Below are positions 27,341 to 41,400 of a stretch of DNA of 64,000 nucleotides, piece after piece. The notes under the pieces are model-generated. The model was not told where the DNA came from. It did not search any database and saw nothing but the letters and a program-made list of their open reading frames with translations. This DNA is from Sinonovacula constricta. Lineage: Eukaryota; Mollusca; Bivalvia; Cardiida; Solecurtidae. A program made the position numbers and the translations under genes. The stretch is taken from assembly GCA_007844125.1 (NCBI GenBank), contig CM017567.1, positions 456,011 to 520,010 on the forward strand, read 5' to 3'. The stretch's first letter is position 1; each line of letters starts with the position of its first letter.

Positions 27341-27614
27341 TATTTGGTTCCTCAATTCCATCTTCACATGAACAGGATGCTACAACCATTTACTCTTCTC
27401 TGAACATGCTTTTTCTTGATTTAAAGTTAATTTCAATTATAATCAACCATTTTTGTGTAGCTTTTATAATCGAAATAATACCCCTTTCTTTTCTAAACAA
27501 TATGTGGACATTATATTTAAATGACGTCACTACTATCGTCATAACTTATCAAAGAAAACATCAGCGCTTGGACATTTTGTATTCAAATAGATCGGTTTTC
27601 TTTTCATTGCTTGC

Positions 27615-27735
27615 ATTTGAGACACCCATCAGGAAGTGCGAGGTTAGAGATCTGTAAAACCGGTTTAAGCACCCCAGTCGGCCCATATTGCCGACTGACC
27701 GTTTCAAGGCGGTAACTGTCGGGTTTGCTCTATTC
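27615..27735 (+). repeat. Unclassified dispersed repeat, copy 1
   Basis: TTTAAGCACCCCAGTCGG, then GCCGACTGACCGTTTCAAGG and CGGTAACTGTCGGG. The same module occurs at 46450-46560 and, inverted, near 40468-40530. Internal CCGACTGAC/GTCGG pairs suggest short hairpins. Confidence 0.6.
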
Positions 27736-28032
27736 GTTAAATGACTCGTCACATTTTGTTCTTGCTTTTCACTTAGCTTGCATGTGGTATACCTTTGTGC
27801 CGTTTCAGAGTTTGGTATATGTTGCAATGCTAATAGGACTTTTCATATATTCTTATCTCTTTTATTCTATTTTATATGTAGTGTTAACATTAAAACACTT
27901 AAGATTAAGACTATCAGATGACATGTTTGAACATTTGGTAAATAGTCTTAAGCTCTCTGCTCAATATGTAGATGTTGCTACAGCTGCCAGCTGCCAGCTG
28001 CTGCTGATGATAATGCTCGTTGTGGTTGGCCA

Positions 28033-28036
<4 letters not shown>

Positions 28037-28121
<85 letters not shown>
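28037..28121. repeat. (TA)n microsatellite 2
   Basis: About 85 bases of perfect AT in the unit 2 specific segment. Confidence 0.95.
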
Positions 28122-28123
<2 letters not shown>

Positions 28124-28965
28124 CACTCATAAATTTATATACTGCATTATATTTTAGAATCGAATAAATTCATGTGCTATGCCACCTCCTTATATTGTAA
28201 ACACTTAGTGCTTTCAAAAGATAAATATCTTATGAACCAAAACACCCGAATTAAATAATAGAAAATACAAAGATCTTGAAAACACTCCTGGCGCTATCTC
28301 GTATTTACTCAATATCCGTATACAATGCATATCTTTGTACTCTATTGAGTAAAAAGAAACGTCATTTAAGCGTATACAAAAATCAATTGCACAGAGGTAG
28401 AGGTATCGACCGCAACTATTATTCGCTATTCAAGCGAAATGTTTAATTGGAACAAGAACAGTTCACAATGCATTATATGTAAACACGTATAACCACAACA
28501 TGCTCTATGTAAAGAAAAGTGTTGATTGTCACTAAATGACAAATATAGACTGCTTAAGAAATTGGAACCGCACAAAAATACACATAAAGGCTTCACGAGG
28601 CCATATAACTATATTGCCAAGATACACGTATAAAACAAATATGAATGGTATAACACAATCACAGCAATTTTTAGAAAATAACCAAGCATATTTAAATTGC
28701 TCTGTCATACGCTTAAGGAGTTTTTCGAAAAATAAACTCGCACCATTTCAATAAGCCAGGTCGATAGAAGGACGGTAAAGATGGTTTTACATAACTTTGA
28801 CAAACACTTTATAATAAGTTTAAAAACATATTAACTGGTTTGCCAATTCAAGAAGACAATTTTATTGCACATTGACTGTCTCAACTTTTATCTTCTGAAC
28901 ATTTATTGTAACGAAAGGGCTTGTATACGTTATATAGCGCCCCTATATGAGCGTAGGTCAAAGAA

Positions 28966-31900
28966 TAAAATGCTAAACATTTAATTAACTTTTTTAAATT
29001 AAAAGAAGGCACATCAAGCATGTAATGGAAGAAAAAAGTTCAGACAGAAACAGTTGTTTTATATTGTCAGTATCCTTGCAAGTAGGTGTAAGTGATTATC
29101 GACAAGGTAGCTAAGACCTCAAAGGAAATTAATCACGTACATATTTTATATAGCTTAATTAAAAATAATCCGAGTTTTATAAATTAATTTGAGGTCATAT
29201 TGTGTAAGTGATAAAAGAAAGTGATAAAAGGTCTAGTTTTACTTTAAATCTGAGTAACACTTATTTTACGCCAGATTATGCAACGCGTAAAATAAGATCT
29301 ATATATTTAGCAAAAAACTATATTATATTTTCTTTCATAAATGTAGCACCCATACAGGTATATATTAAAAATGAATATGTATAAACTGTGCTACAATACT
29401 TAACACAGTATTAGTTTAGTTTTGTAGCTCATTCTACCGTAAGGACATTCACCTCGTTAGCAGATCATTTACTAGAGCTTAGTCATGAGACCTTTGAAGC
29501 CAATGGTCCAAACCACAGGCCTCCACATACCACTATCGTAAAAATACTAGTGGCATACTCACTATGTCTATGGCTAGGCTCATTTAATGGTATTACATCT
29601 ACTTGTTGCCCTGGACTTAGGTTAATGAGGCTGGGTATGATACTATGTGACGTTTTACACCATGCATTTCACAGGAAATGTATAATTATATCTGACACAA
29701 AGGACGCCACCAAAAACAGCAAACAAACAAATTCACATACACGATGATGTTAACCAAAGACTAGTTTATATTTGAAGGCGAGTATGTCCTAGACAACAGA
29801 TCATTCATGACATTCTTCAAATGTAATAGAAAAGTTTTAATTTTAAATTCACAAGTTAATAATAGAAGAATAACGATTTCCAATAGGCATACAAAGTGTC
29901 ATTCAGTTGGTATTGTGGACGGCCATTGTGCAATTTGTTTAGACTTGAGAGCGTAACTCTATAGAAAGAGTCTCATTTCGATTAACCTGGACGGTTTGCT
30001 TACACAGTTTCAAACAATAAACACTTTGGACCCGGCTATGCATATAACAACCACCATAACCATTCCTTTTGATCATACTAATTGGTAGATATATGCCAAC
30101 TCGAGTTATGAAACACGGGTTCTAAAGTGCATTATCCTTTTGCTATTTGTTAAATGTGTCATTTGTTTTGAATTACGTTTGCAAATACATTTAGTATACG
30201 TACATGATAATAGTAATTACTTTCTAGCTTTAGAGTCAGACATCGGTTTCAATTTACTATTAAAACTATTCAAAATTGACGCATATTCAGGCCACCAGAA
30301 GAGTAGTAACTTGACATTTATTATTTTTTTATCCGTTTATAATACATAAATATTTTGCAAAACAAAACCGTTGAACTGCTTTCAAGTTATCTATGAAAAA
30401 CAATAAACTGGATAAGCACTGTCACACATATTTAAGTCTATAAATGTGCGTTTATTGATTTATAAAATTACACCTCTGTCTTTGTTTGTGCGAGTGTGTT
30501 AGTGCGTGCGTGTGTCTGGGTGATTAACACATCCATATTTTAAATGTTATTTCATATGGCTTAAACAATGCAACATAATGAACACATAACTTCTATTTTT
30601 ATAATGCATCTTTTACAGAGGCACCTAACAGGAATATGGCGTCACTTAATACATTTAAATTGATGTTTATTGTATGTATTTTAGATCATTGTCTTAGTTC
30701 TTACACTGTGGGGCCTCACTCTATTTTCTACAATACACAAATCACTTATCCATCTTCACCAGGTCCTGTAAGAGGTCAACTATATTTATGACCTGTAAGA
30801 GGTCAACGTTCTAGAAATGTGTGATTCTGGGGGAATTTGCATTGAGGTATCAGGCAAAAAAGTATTAAATTATGATAAAAAATAAAGTATGCAATTTTGT
30901 CGGTTTTTGATTTTCTTAAAAGAATAACCAGGAACTACGCAGGGTGAAATAAATAAGCCAAACAAGGGAAGCAACCTAACAACATTGCATACATTGTAGT
31001 TCGCATTGAAGTTCGCATTTGAGTCCCTTTTGGGTAAAAATTTCTTGTAGAATGTGTTAGAATGGAAATAGATGTTACACCCTTAGTGATTAAATTCAGA
31101 TGATACTCGAAACCGTGATATAATGGGCGTTAGATCACGCAAACTTAAATATCTTTCCTAATTAAATATTATATGTTCTTACATTTTGTATCTTTTGAAG
31201 ACTGCATGAATTGATAAAATTGTAGAAGTCAATTAAGCTTACAAAAAGGTTTTTACAATTTAAAGAAATATGAAAAAAATAGTAATAGTATGCTGTTTTA
31301 TCATGCATGTAACTTCTATGCTAGTGAGGTTGAAGTATGGTATGCATTTGTTTCCTTATCACATATATCTCAGACATTACATTTGATCGCTCAGCTTAAG
31401 TGTAGGAAACAAAGTCAAGCGTGTGGTGTCCATGCTACTCCTTCACTTTTCTAATATATATATACAGACAATTATATCTAAATCATTTTATAGAAAATAG
31501 ACGTTTTATATCTATGCAACTACTTTCTTATTAACAACCAATAGTATTTAACACTTTTCAATACCCAGTACAGCTACCTCTACCTATAATTGAAGATGAC
31601 CTTTGTAACAGGTACGGTTTTTAGCGCGATATAAATGGGCTATAAATAGATATAAAATAGATATAACTTTCTACCACATAAACATAATCTGTCCAGATTG
31701 TTACCTTGGATTATGGACGGTATCTTATTTAACCATCTTATACTTTAAACAGTGTATTTTTTAAGTTTTGGTCAATGTCAAGTTCTCATCATAAGTATTC
31801 AGAGGCGGTAAAGGTCGACCACTCTACACTAGGATAAAATCCAGACATTTTGAGTTACTGTTTGTTGACTTTAATAAATCAACAGTAAGACATCAACATA

Positions 31901-34790
31901 CTTACGAAGTCAGTATATTTATGATGCACTTCAAAATATTTCACTTAAAATGGCGAGGCAATACAGTCTATTTCATGTCAGAAGTTGCTGATTCTGTGGT
32001 CAAGACATCCAAGAGATGATGCAACATCACATAGCACCTATACATCGTGGTTAATGCTGTCAACACCATTCAGTGCCAAAACCATAGGAGTTTACATCAA
32101 CACTGTTTCGAATAGATGTGCATGTATATAATTGTACAAGCATTTAGAACTACATGTCTATTGCTGCTTTGTTAAGTACACGGTTAACAAATGAAATTGA
32201 TAAAACACACTGTTAAATATCTTTTGTGAGGTAGTGTTTAATTCACTTTGAAAATATCTTCATAAAATAAAGTCTTTGGTGAATGTGCATAATTTAATGC
32301 ATTCATATACCCATGACAAAACACACTTTTTAATTATTTTAGTCTGTCGACTATAAATATGATCAACTTATTGTATCTTGTGTCTCTATGCTCCTTTCTA
32401 TGTAAAAGTACATGCTACTTGATACTGTGCATGAACAGTCAAGAAATACATGTTTTATCAATTAACCTATTAGTAACTTGATCACGCTGCCTTTAATCAC
32501 ATTACATGTACTGCTTTGATATATCTCAAGACTACCACAGAGTTTATCAGATACATGACAGTATAAATCTTTGTAGTTTAGATAATATTTTTATCTTACT
32601 ATTTAAATACTGATAAGCTGTCACATCAGATATGTTTTCAAAAGACTTTAGCTGAGCTGAACTTCTTTTTGAATCAAGAATAATTTAATTTCGCCTACGT
32701 ACACAATTTGAACATAAAAATCACAGATCGCGTCACATAATACTACCGGACAATATGGAAAGATGAAGTCATACTTTTAATTTTAAATACGAGCTTAGTT
32801 TGCAAAAATGTGAATTATACATAAATTGTTGTAAATAATGCAAAATATACTCTGAAAATACAACACACGTATACAGTTTTATTTCGAACATTCATTTAGA
32901 CCATTCTGCTTTAATAACTGGTGACCAGAAAGGGCTGTAGTTTACTAACTCCTATTCTTTCACATTTGACGTGCTATGGTTAATGATATTACCTCTTCTT
33001 AAAATTCTAAAGATATTAACTTATGCAATTATTTTACACATATTGTGATGTTTTGTATACGTTTCTTTTTCTCAATCTATTGCCTCATGAACGTTTTTTT
33101 TTGTTTGAACATATTCTCGCTAGTTACACACTAAAACGCATCTTTGTGACTATAAAATAGCAATTGTCATGGTTGCCATGGTGACCATTTTTAATTTAAG
33201 AATGTATACTAAATAATATGTTTGGTTATGACACTGTTTATTCTCGTCACTGTCCAAGAACACGTTTTTATTGTACATTTATTTCAATTATATACTTCAA
33301 AGTAAATATACTATTGCACAGTTCATTTCGGCGTTAAAAACTTTTGGAATTCCTATGTAAATTATCACGTCACTTTTACCACTTTAATATATCCAATTAT
33401 GAGATCGCGTATTCTAACTGACGTCTCATTAACAGAACAGGCTTGTGCACATTTTCTTGAAAGAAAGTTTTAGGAACATAAGTGTATTAAGAGGTCTTCA
33501 GGTCGGTAATATTTATATAGGTCACGATTTAATGTAGAATGGGTCAAGATAACAATTTTCAAAGGCTTCATCCCCCAGAATAAACATTATGTCAAATATG
33601 TTGGGTTTATGTTTTATGCAGACATTTGAACATGAACAATTTTATTTATGTGAAACGAAAATATTATTGCTATATGGTATTGTGAAAATAATATAAAAAA
33701 AAAATACCAAACAAATAAAGTCATCGTACAAAGTAGTTTGCTTGTTTCAAGTTATTTTTTTCAAATTTTTCAAATATCATTACTGCAGAACTTAAATTTC
33801 TTATCTAGTACTACATAATAACCAAAATATATATTAATGATGCATGCGTGTATTGTTTTTTAAAATTTTATAAACCAAGAAAATTAGAAAGATTATCATT
33901 TGCCATAAATATATCGTGCTGACTCTTTCCGTACATTTTCTATTATGACCAGATTGCATCTTTGTAACAACCGTTAAAACATTGTTAGTTTTGTTGTTGG
34001 CTATATTTCGAGCACTTATGGATTACCTTAGACAACAAGATATACTTTTTGTCTTTCCTTTGATAATACACGATGTATACACATGTATGCACATATATAA
34101 GGCTTTAAATTAGGGTCTTTCCTGTAGTATGAAACGAAATATAATTCCCAAATTGCAACTATTTGCAACTTTCAACATAAAAACACTATATTACTATATA
34201 GCTTTCAACTAACAACTATAGGCTTCATCTGCTGGATAAACGCGCTCGGGGTCGTAGATGATGTATATATGGGTGTTCAGTCATTTGAAATGCCTTGTAC
34301 GTCAATTTCCCCAATGCCGTCAATTAAGAAACCCTTTCTCATAGTTCAGACTTTTGCTCTGTCTCTGTCTTAATGACTCGATCATATCGAAAGACGTTAT
34401 GATAAAATGAAAAGGATGCCCTAGGGTCTTCGTTTACGAAACTTCTAAAGTATACCCGGCAAGACACTTTTGAAGAGCATCTCTCTTTCAGTTTAACACT
34501 CACTACAGCGAGAAAATATTTCAGGTCGTTCCTCTGTTAAGTGTACTATGTCAATTGTACTTTTATTTTGACAAATTTATTTCACGTTAAATTTGTGTTC
34601 GCAAACATACTTCAGTCGAAGTGTGTAAAAAGTACCACCCCCCCCACCCCATTTCTGTTATCCGTACTGTTTAGATCATTCAGCAAAATGATTACATTGC
34701 TTCGTAATTGTATTTTTCTGCTATTATGTTCTTGATATTTTCTGATTTTAGTCTCATTATTTCATGGGATATTGTAGATCGACTGCTTCT
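28966..34790. other. Single-copy gene-less stretch
   Basis: Begins where unit 2 loses similarity to units 1 and 3. AT-rich with short chance frames only; a GT-rich patch near 30480-30530 and the short tandem duplication at 30762. No gene, RNA gene or complete mobile element is recognisable. Confidence 0.6.
30762..30806. repeat. Short tandem duplication
   Basis: CCTGTAAGAGGTCAAC occurs twice, 10 bases apart. Confidence 0.7.
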
Positions 34791-34794
34791 GGCT

Positions 34795-35363
34795 CTAACA
34801 CATTCTTTTTACTAGCGCTTCTTGACGTTGGTATTCGAAAGCTTCAAGCTCAAACTGACGACATGATATCAGAAGCATCATTAAATCAGCACAAGGTGTT
34901 GTTTCTATTACTTTCTGCTTCACTACGTCTTGGCAGTCTATAATACCATTCTGTACATGGTATCTTACAGCCAGCTTCAACACTGGATGAAAGTACTCTA
35001 TTGTCACAGCTTTGCAAATGTTTGGATAGAAATTCCGCCATAGAGCCGAACGTCGTGTCTGGTATTTTTAATGTGTTTGTCGGACCTTTGTCAAATATTC
35101 AACTAAGTAGAGGCGGAAATAGAGCTAATAATAGTACTTGTGTGCCGTCTACAATCAATGTTAAATAGTCTCTCCACGTTTGCTTGTTGTTGAACCTCGT
35201 CTTTCCGATCCACAGTACCTACAGAATGTGTGTCTTTGGAAAGCTCTCTATATGCTTTTTGTTCTGTGTCTAGTATTTCGCCTGGCACTTCAATTCCGAT
35301 TACAAATCTATTACACACTGACACGGAATATTCCATTTCACCCGCTCCAGAGTCAGAACTCAT
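34795..35363 (-). pseudogene. BTB gene fragment, copy gamma1
   Basis: A third, more distant BTB subfamily. The frame opens with ATG at 35363 and an acidic tail (MSSDSGAGEMEYSV). It then runs out of phase across the BTB start: the expected TWRDYLTLIVDG lies in another frame near 35150-35180, and that frame has a TGA after PPLLS. About 11 bases are missing across the conserved CxYP element relative to gamma2, with a further frame change. The BACK-like part is readable at 34795-35007 (TIEYFHPVLKLAVRYHVQ, then ATTPCADL-like residues) and ends in a stop. No MATH-like module is found below 34795. A non-functional remnant. Confidence 0.8.
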
Positions 35364-35750
35364 AGCTAACCGCTCTGTCTAGCGTCAAACAAGTCAATGT
35401 CCTTCTACTGTGACAGTCAATGTTGCAACTAGTTAATTACAACTTGCACAATCTAAATAAATATTGGAGCACTTTTTCCCACGTCATCTGCTTCCATTAG
35501 TCGTTATGACTTCAATTAAAATCCATTTAATCCTAATCAACTCATGTAAGATGATCAACAATCGAACTTTTGATACCATATACAAACACAAATACATTGA
35601 TGTGAATGTAGGCAGTCGTTAAGGTCAATGTCGACACGTTCTTGTTTAATATTGATGATTCTCGAAAATACAACTAAATTTGTTTTGCTTATTTAATCCA
35701 GATTCAAAGTAAGTTTTTTAATTAAATGAACAATATGGAGCAGTGTCTGA
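34980..35750. repeat. Gamma pseudogene segment, copy 1
   Basis: Matches 63222 to the right edge of the window in the same orientation, covering the 5' part of gamma and about 390 bases upstream of its ATG. The match breaks on the left near the GATGAAAGTA stretch, inside the BTB coding sequence. Confidence 0.8.
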
Positions 35751-35961
35751 TTGTCCATTAACTAAAGACAATTATGGGCAGTTTTGCTACGTCCACAGTG
35801 CGAAATGAAACAATGTAATCTGTGAATAACCGTAAATTATCAATGAAAATCTCAATTCGCTTTTTTCTGCTGCATAGACCATAGTTACGTTAAGGAAATT
35901 CACATAAGCATAAGTGGAACACCTATAAATAATCAGTTCATGTTTGTTGTAACAAGTAAAG

Positions 35962-36247
35962 TAATTGCAAACTGTGCTACGAGTGTTAAACGCGGAGTTG
36001 TCCGGCGTCATGTCGCATTGTTCTCATTCACAACCCTCATATTGTATCCTATACTTGCTTTTCTCTTCTATTTTTTTGCGATGCTTCCGGACTTAGCACC
36101 CTAGTGTGAAAATATTTTTCTTCGTCTGACAGACCATTTCCAACAATGGATCTGCTTCCTTGATTCGCATAGTGAATGTGTAAATTATAGATCAAGACGG
36201 TGCCATGTTTCAAATTGCAAACTGCAGCACGAGTGTTTAACACCGAG
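35962..36247. repeat. Pair of short direct repeats
   Basis: AATTGCAAACTG, GC, then ACGAGTGTT and AAC occur at about 35963-35997 and 36212-36247, about 250 bases apart, just upstream of the gamma1 segment. Confidence 0.6.
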
Positions 36248-37331
36248 CATTTTTCTGCGATAATATCACGCAAAAACAAAATATATTTCCATTCTTCCTT
36301 ATTTACTTGACTTCTAAGTATTGAAAGGGACATAAAAACGTCGATTTATTTTCCGGAGCTTTGTTCGATTTACTTCCCTTGACGATTTGCATTTTTTTTG
36401 TGCTATTTTTTTCGGCTGGATTATCCAACAAATTACATGAAAAAGCACTACAATGTAAAAGATGTTTATTTTTCACAATAATTACTTATCATAAATAAGT
36501 ACAAAAAATAATAGCACCGGAGTGACAACAACTAATTAACGACTTTAAATGGGTCTAGATAAACTAGCGAACAATGTTAAGTATATATGTTTATTTTTGA
36601 CCAATCATCGTAGTTAACCAGTTATGGCCCAGACAATGCCGTACTTAGACGATTCAGGCGGGATCTTAACGTACTAATACGGTTAAAACAATTTAAGTTC
36701 GTTCCGACACGGGGTCACAATGTTTTCGTTCTGGCTGGTAAAGATCAGTTCTGATTCTAATCTATTTTTAAAAAAAATTAAAACAAGTACGCTCTAAAAA
36801 CAACAACGAACTACCAAGAACACCTACTATTTAACCACCGATTTGTACGGATAAAAACGGATAACTATTAATTCCGCCGTAGTTCGTGATGCTTATCCGT
36901 GAATTTATGATCAAGTCATAACCGCAATAATCTTTTTTATTTTGATTATACATCACGTTGTTTTAGTGATGTAAATGCGTAGATACTTGTTTTTAACATC
37001 TATTTGCGAAAAAAGAAATTACATGTCGAAGAGAAATGTTTAAATGAGTTGCTTATATGTTATATTTTATAAGCCATTTTTGACTGGGATTGACAAAAGT
37101 AAAACGAATGTCTGAATCAAAAACTCAATTAAAATTTTGATGTATGCTACAAACAAGAGAAAGCATCGTCTGAGGTGTCAAAGTTTTATCATAATTACAT
37201 ACTACAACAAATACACATGTTTGACTTCTAAAATTAATGAGTGCGTGTTTTCATGTATCTTAGGGAGGCAAACGACCAATGCACAGTAGCGAACATGAAA
37301 AAGATATGTATATATACATTGAAAACTTCGG

Positions 37332-37445
<114 letters not shown>

Positions 37446-39911
37446 ACAGCGAAGACACCAATCAACCCTTCAATAGCAACAGTTGTGCGCAAGCTCATTG
37501 TAGATCATAATTGTGCACAGGTTTTCAAAAGTCCTTTGAGATCATCTGTCCGATAAGACGCTTTACAGTTTTCATAGCTGTTTAAGACAAAATACCTACC
37601 GGGTTTAGACAATCTTATATTCATAAAAAACACAAGCAACAAAAAGTATAAAGCTTATGAGGGTGAGGCTTATCTAAATTTACCACAAGTTGTTAAACTG
37701 GCATGTCATAATAAATATATATATCTTGTTTTGACTAGGTGTCATTTTTGCCATTAATTCACATACCTAGCATATCACCAACATAGCAGAGCTTTGTTCG
37801 ATAGATGAACTTTTTAACAGTAAAGATAGACAGTTAGTTTGTCTTCGATTTAACCTTACTTTTTGAGTACACATAGTTTGCCCTAAAACACTTATTACCA
37901 ACCAACCAATTGCGACACGCAGCACGGAAAAGGTCAATCCCGAGGCCAGATACCATAAACTGTATATACGGTACATGTTTGAGATTGTAAGTCATCAAGG
38001 AGCCACTGTAGTTTGCAGAATGAACATCCTAGGGAAGAATTTGCAGTGCACAAAGGACTCGTTTTCGCTTGAACTCAAACTTTTGCCTCAATGAATCTGT
38101 CGATCGGATTAACCGTTGGTAAATGGTGGTAAATTTGTGACCGTTACAACGAGACTTAGTTGCATTTGTTCTTATTGGGAATCAAGAAAACAAGAATCTG
38201 ATCCTAAACAAGGGTTTATTGCTCAGCAGTTTATTGCAAGATGAAAACGCATCAATCACCAAGGAAAATGCCTAACTGTACCACATCAAAATAACAAGCA
38301 ATTCAAGGGAATACGCCTGGATTAAATAAATTAACATTTGAAACACTGCGCTCTGCAGAGCTAAAGTATTCAACCGTTTTCATGCCGTGGATACTATAAT
38401 GTGAGGTCTTTAACACATTTCCTACGACAACAACTAATTTTAAGTACTCCAGTAGATAGTGTCCAACATATATATTGAAACATATGTTCTGCACTCATCA
38501 GAGATAGTTTAAAGTCCTTTAACATTTTACAGCAGTGCCATTCTGACATGCAATGATAAAATCACAAGGCTCAGCCGTGACCAAGACGTTGGTACTTTTG
38601 TACTACTAAGCGATTTTCACATATTTTATGTGACATCTAATGAAGATTCTTTACTTCTTCTTTGAGTAATAACCTCATTTCCTGTTGAAATACCAGCTTG
38701 GTAGTTGGTGTTGTGTTTTGTGTTTGATTTAGCAGAATTAATGCAGTCATAGATGGCGTTTTAGTCATATATGGAGAAAACACTTTTTTCAAACCATATA
38801 TATTATACCATTATTCAAATTTACAGTATAAATGTTAATACATAAGATATCCATATGTTTGTTAAAATATTCTTTAATGCAAGCTGTTTCGTTGTTCAAT
38901 ATTAATCTTTTTCACTAGAAAATGGCAATGCATATATATATATATATATTTTTTGTTTTCCTGTGAGAAATAAGTCTTACTTTATATTCCATCCATGGCA
39001 ATGTATTGCATTTCGAATTCTCTATTACCGTTTTATAAATTAAATTCTGTGAGCACTCAATACGGATACTGATATACTATCTTCATACGGTTCAAAGCAA
39101 ATTCTGCTAAGTTCCGTTTAAATGTTTCGGCTTTTATTTTGTCTATGTCGTTTGAAATAGTTGCCCCTCTGTCGATAATGTCTTTCTTTTTCTCATGATT
39201 ATACACGTCTTTTTTATTAAATGCTTGAAACATTGTTCTTTTAAAATTTCAGTTAAAAGGATAAAACATCATAAAGTTCTTAGAGCAGAGCAGTACTTGT
39301 TGTTGCATCTTAAAACTGTCCTAAACGAGATTTCGGATCTGAACTTGATACTTCACTGTCATCCCCGTGACGTGGGTGGGTAGTTGCAGCATTCTGTGTT
39401 TTATGAAACCTTTTTGTTTTATATTTCCCCCCAAAATATAGTCGAGTGGATATCTAGTACAGTCTCTTGCTCTTTACAACAAGTGTTCCGTCTTCCCGCC
39501 AATTTTGTTTACTACATTATAGTCTTTTTTAGTCCATAAGCGCATAGTTGCACGCTATTTACATTCTCCCTACTGATTTAGTTTGGCATAAGGTGACGTT
39601 ACATGGACACGGTGTGGATTAAATGTGAGAAGTCCTGCAACTGTTTGATCTTCCCTATTTTTAATTATCTGGAAACATTTGACCGTATTTAACAAGTTGT
39701 TTAGAAAATAAAAACACATCTGCAAATATGTCTGCACAATATGTGCTTGTTTTCTTAATGTTTGAAAATGTTCATTAATGTAAAGGTTTTTTTTTTCAGA
39801 GCAGTAAAGTTGATTCCTGTAAACCCAACATAAATTATTTAAATTATTACTTATAAAATGTCAAATTAGAGTTATAAAATTGATTTTGCTTGAAATTATA
39901 TTTCATTCTCT

Positions 39912-39997
39912 AAAGAGGAAGAAAAAGAAAGAAGAAGAAGACGGATGAGAAGGAGAGGAAGTAGAAGAAGAAAAGAGAGAAAAATAGAGAAGCAGAC
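39912..39997. repeat. Purine-rich (GAA/GGA) tract
   Basis: About 85 bases of almost only A and G on the plus strand, GAA-rich, with a handful of pyrimidine interruptions. Confidence 0.85.
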
Positions 39998-40467
39998 TGA
40001 TTTTAAAGGATTATTAAGAAGAAGGGAAGCAGACAATGATTAATATTGCAAGCATATATGTTATATCTTAACTCAGAAAAGCTGAACATATCTGATGCAC
40101 ATTTCCACATATGGCTATGGCACTTTTTCTTGCTAACAAAAATAAACGTCATGTTTACATGTAGTTCTAGGTTCCATGGCCATGGAAAAAATACTACGTG
40201 CAGAAAATCCATGGACAATAACTTTCGTGTTTTAGGATATCCGAACCAAAATATATTATTTTCAAAAAAACCCACAAAGGCTTGGGAAAGTACGCAAAGT
40301 AGATATTTTCACTCATTTAACACATTTCGGTAATAAAAACATATAAAACAAAGTCTTATGAGCATTGCAACATATACAAAAAATTGAAAAGGCACAGGAC
40401 AAATGTATTCAACTGCAAGCTAAATGTTAAAGTAAAAAAATATGTGAGTCATTTAACAAAAAGTGCC

Positions 40468-40530
40468 AACCCGATAGTTACCACCTTGGAACGGTCAGTC
40501 GGCAATAAGGACTAAAAGGGTTATGACAGT
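40468..40530 (-). repeat. Unclassified dispersed repeat, copy 3 (inverted)
   Basis: The minus strand reads TTATTGCCGACTGACCGTTC then GGTAACTATCGGGTTGG, matching the core of the two plus-strand copies but outside any duplication block. Confidence 0.55.
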
Positions 40531-40912
40531 CCGCGAGATAGTTTTACTCATTTACACATTTCAGTAAGCATTCCATGATATAGATGTCGCACTCCAGAAT
40601 GTCGTGAATAACCAGAATCATGTTTTATTTATACGTAATGCCGGTTGTACGTGGGCGGGCTTCTGGAATTTCAGAAACAACTTTATCGAAAAATAAATAT
40701 ACTGTCACCTTTCTGACAAGCCTTGAGGTTGGCATTTATTATCTTCAAATCAAGTTACTGATATAATTGATACTACTAAGCTACATGTATTGTTCACTGA
40801 CCAAATGTTTATACGGAAGTAACGAAAAACCTATTCCATTGCCATTTATTCCCCGTCCGTAACATGTTTAAAACATGCGTACACCTGATACGTGTCAAAA
40901 CCACAAGAAAAG

Positions 40913-40978
40913 TAAACAAAAATCTACAAAAACAACAACACACGCAAAAACAACAACAACCACAACAACAAACACAAT
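40913..40978. repeat. (AAC)n-rich tract
   Basis: Imperfect CAACAACA repeats over about 65 bases. Confidence 0.8.
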
Positions 40979-41400
40979 GATATATTATATTAGACTTGCA
41001 GTGATTTAAAGTCAGTAATAACAAAACACACGGAAATTGACAAATACACATCTTACTGATGATTTTATCTTACTTGTTCTGTGGCAGTACAATTACATTT
41101 GTCCAATAGGAACTACTAATTTAAAATGCATGTTGAAGATCAGTGTGCAAGTTCCTTTTGTGTTCGTCATTAATGCCTTATATCTTGGAGTCATTTCACT
41201 TTTTCAAACCATCCTTTTCTGTATTGCCATGGGGATATGTATACCAATTGTGTTGTTTTCTGCGTCTGCAAGTACATGTAAAATCGATCATCGGTAATAC
41301 TTGGGCCTAGTTGGCTCTGGTAAAGAATTAAAATTATTAGTATAAATGTCTGCCTCAAAGGTTCATTTCACTCTAAGTCATATAAATATAAGCTCATAGC

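Larger units (their letters stand above)
21530..28960. repeat. Segmental duplication block A, copy 2 (no alpha gene)
   Basis: Bases 21530-22370 match 1-900; then at about 22362-22390 the match jumps to about 10510 and continues to 28960, which matches 14535. So 9.6 kb including alpha is absent in this copy. Copy-specific extra sequence lies at about 22520-22870, 23935-25490 and 26900-28240; the last of these holds a SINE and a (TA)n array, and part of it recurs at 46440-47330. No gene is seen in the block. Confidence 0.8.

Noticed and set aside
27283..27657. 124-residue plus-strand frame and nearby frames of 88-103 residues
   Set aside because: It starts in the antisense of the SINE and runs into repeat-derived sequence; no domain seen.
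29400..29530. Possible tRNA-like sequence around TAGCTCATTCTACC
   Set aside because: No B box at the right distance and no foldable arms.
39912..39997. Purine tract as a possible regulatory or triplex-forming element
   Set aside because: No gene nearby and no conservation to support a function; listed only as low-complexity sequence.
40003..40333. Overlapping frames of about 90 residues on both strands
   Set aside because: No domain, no family similarity, low complexity on the left; not supported.
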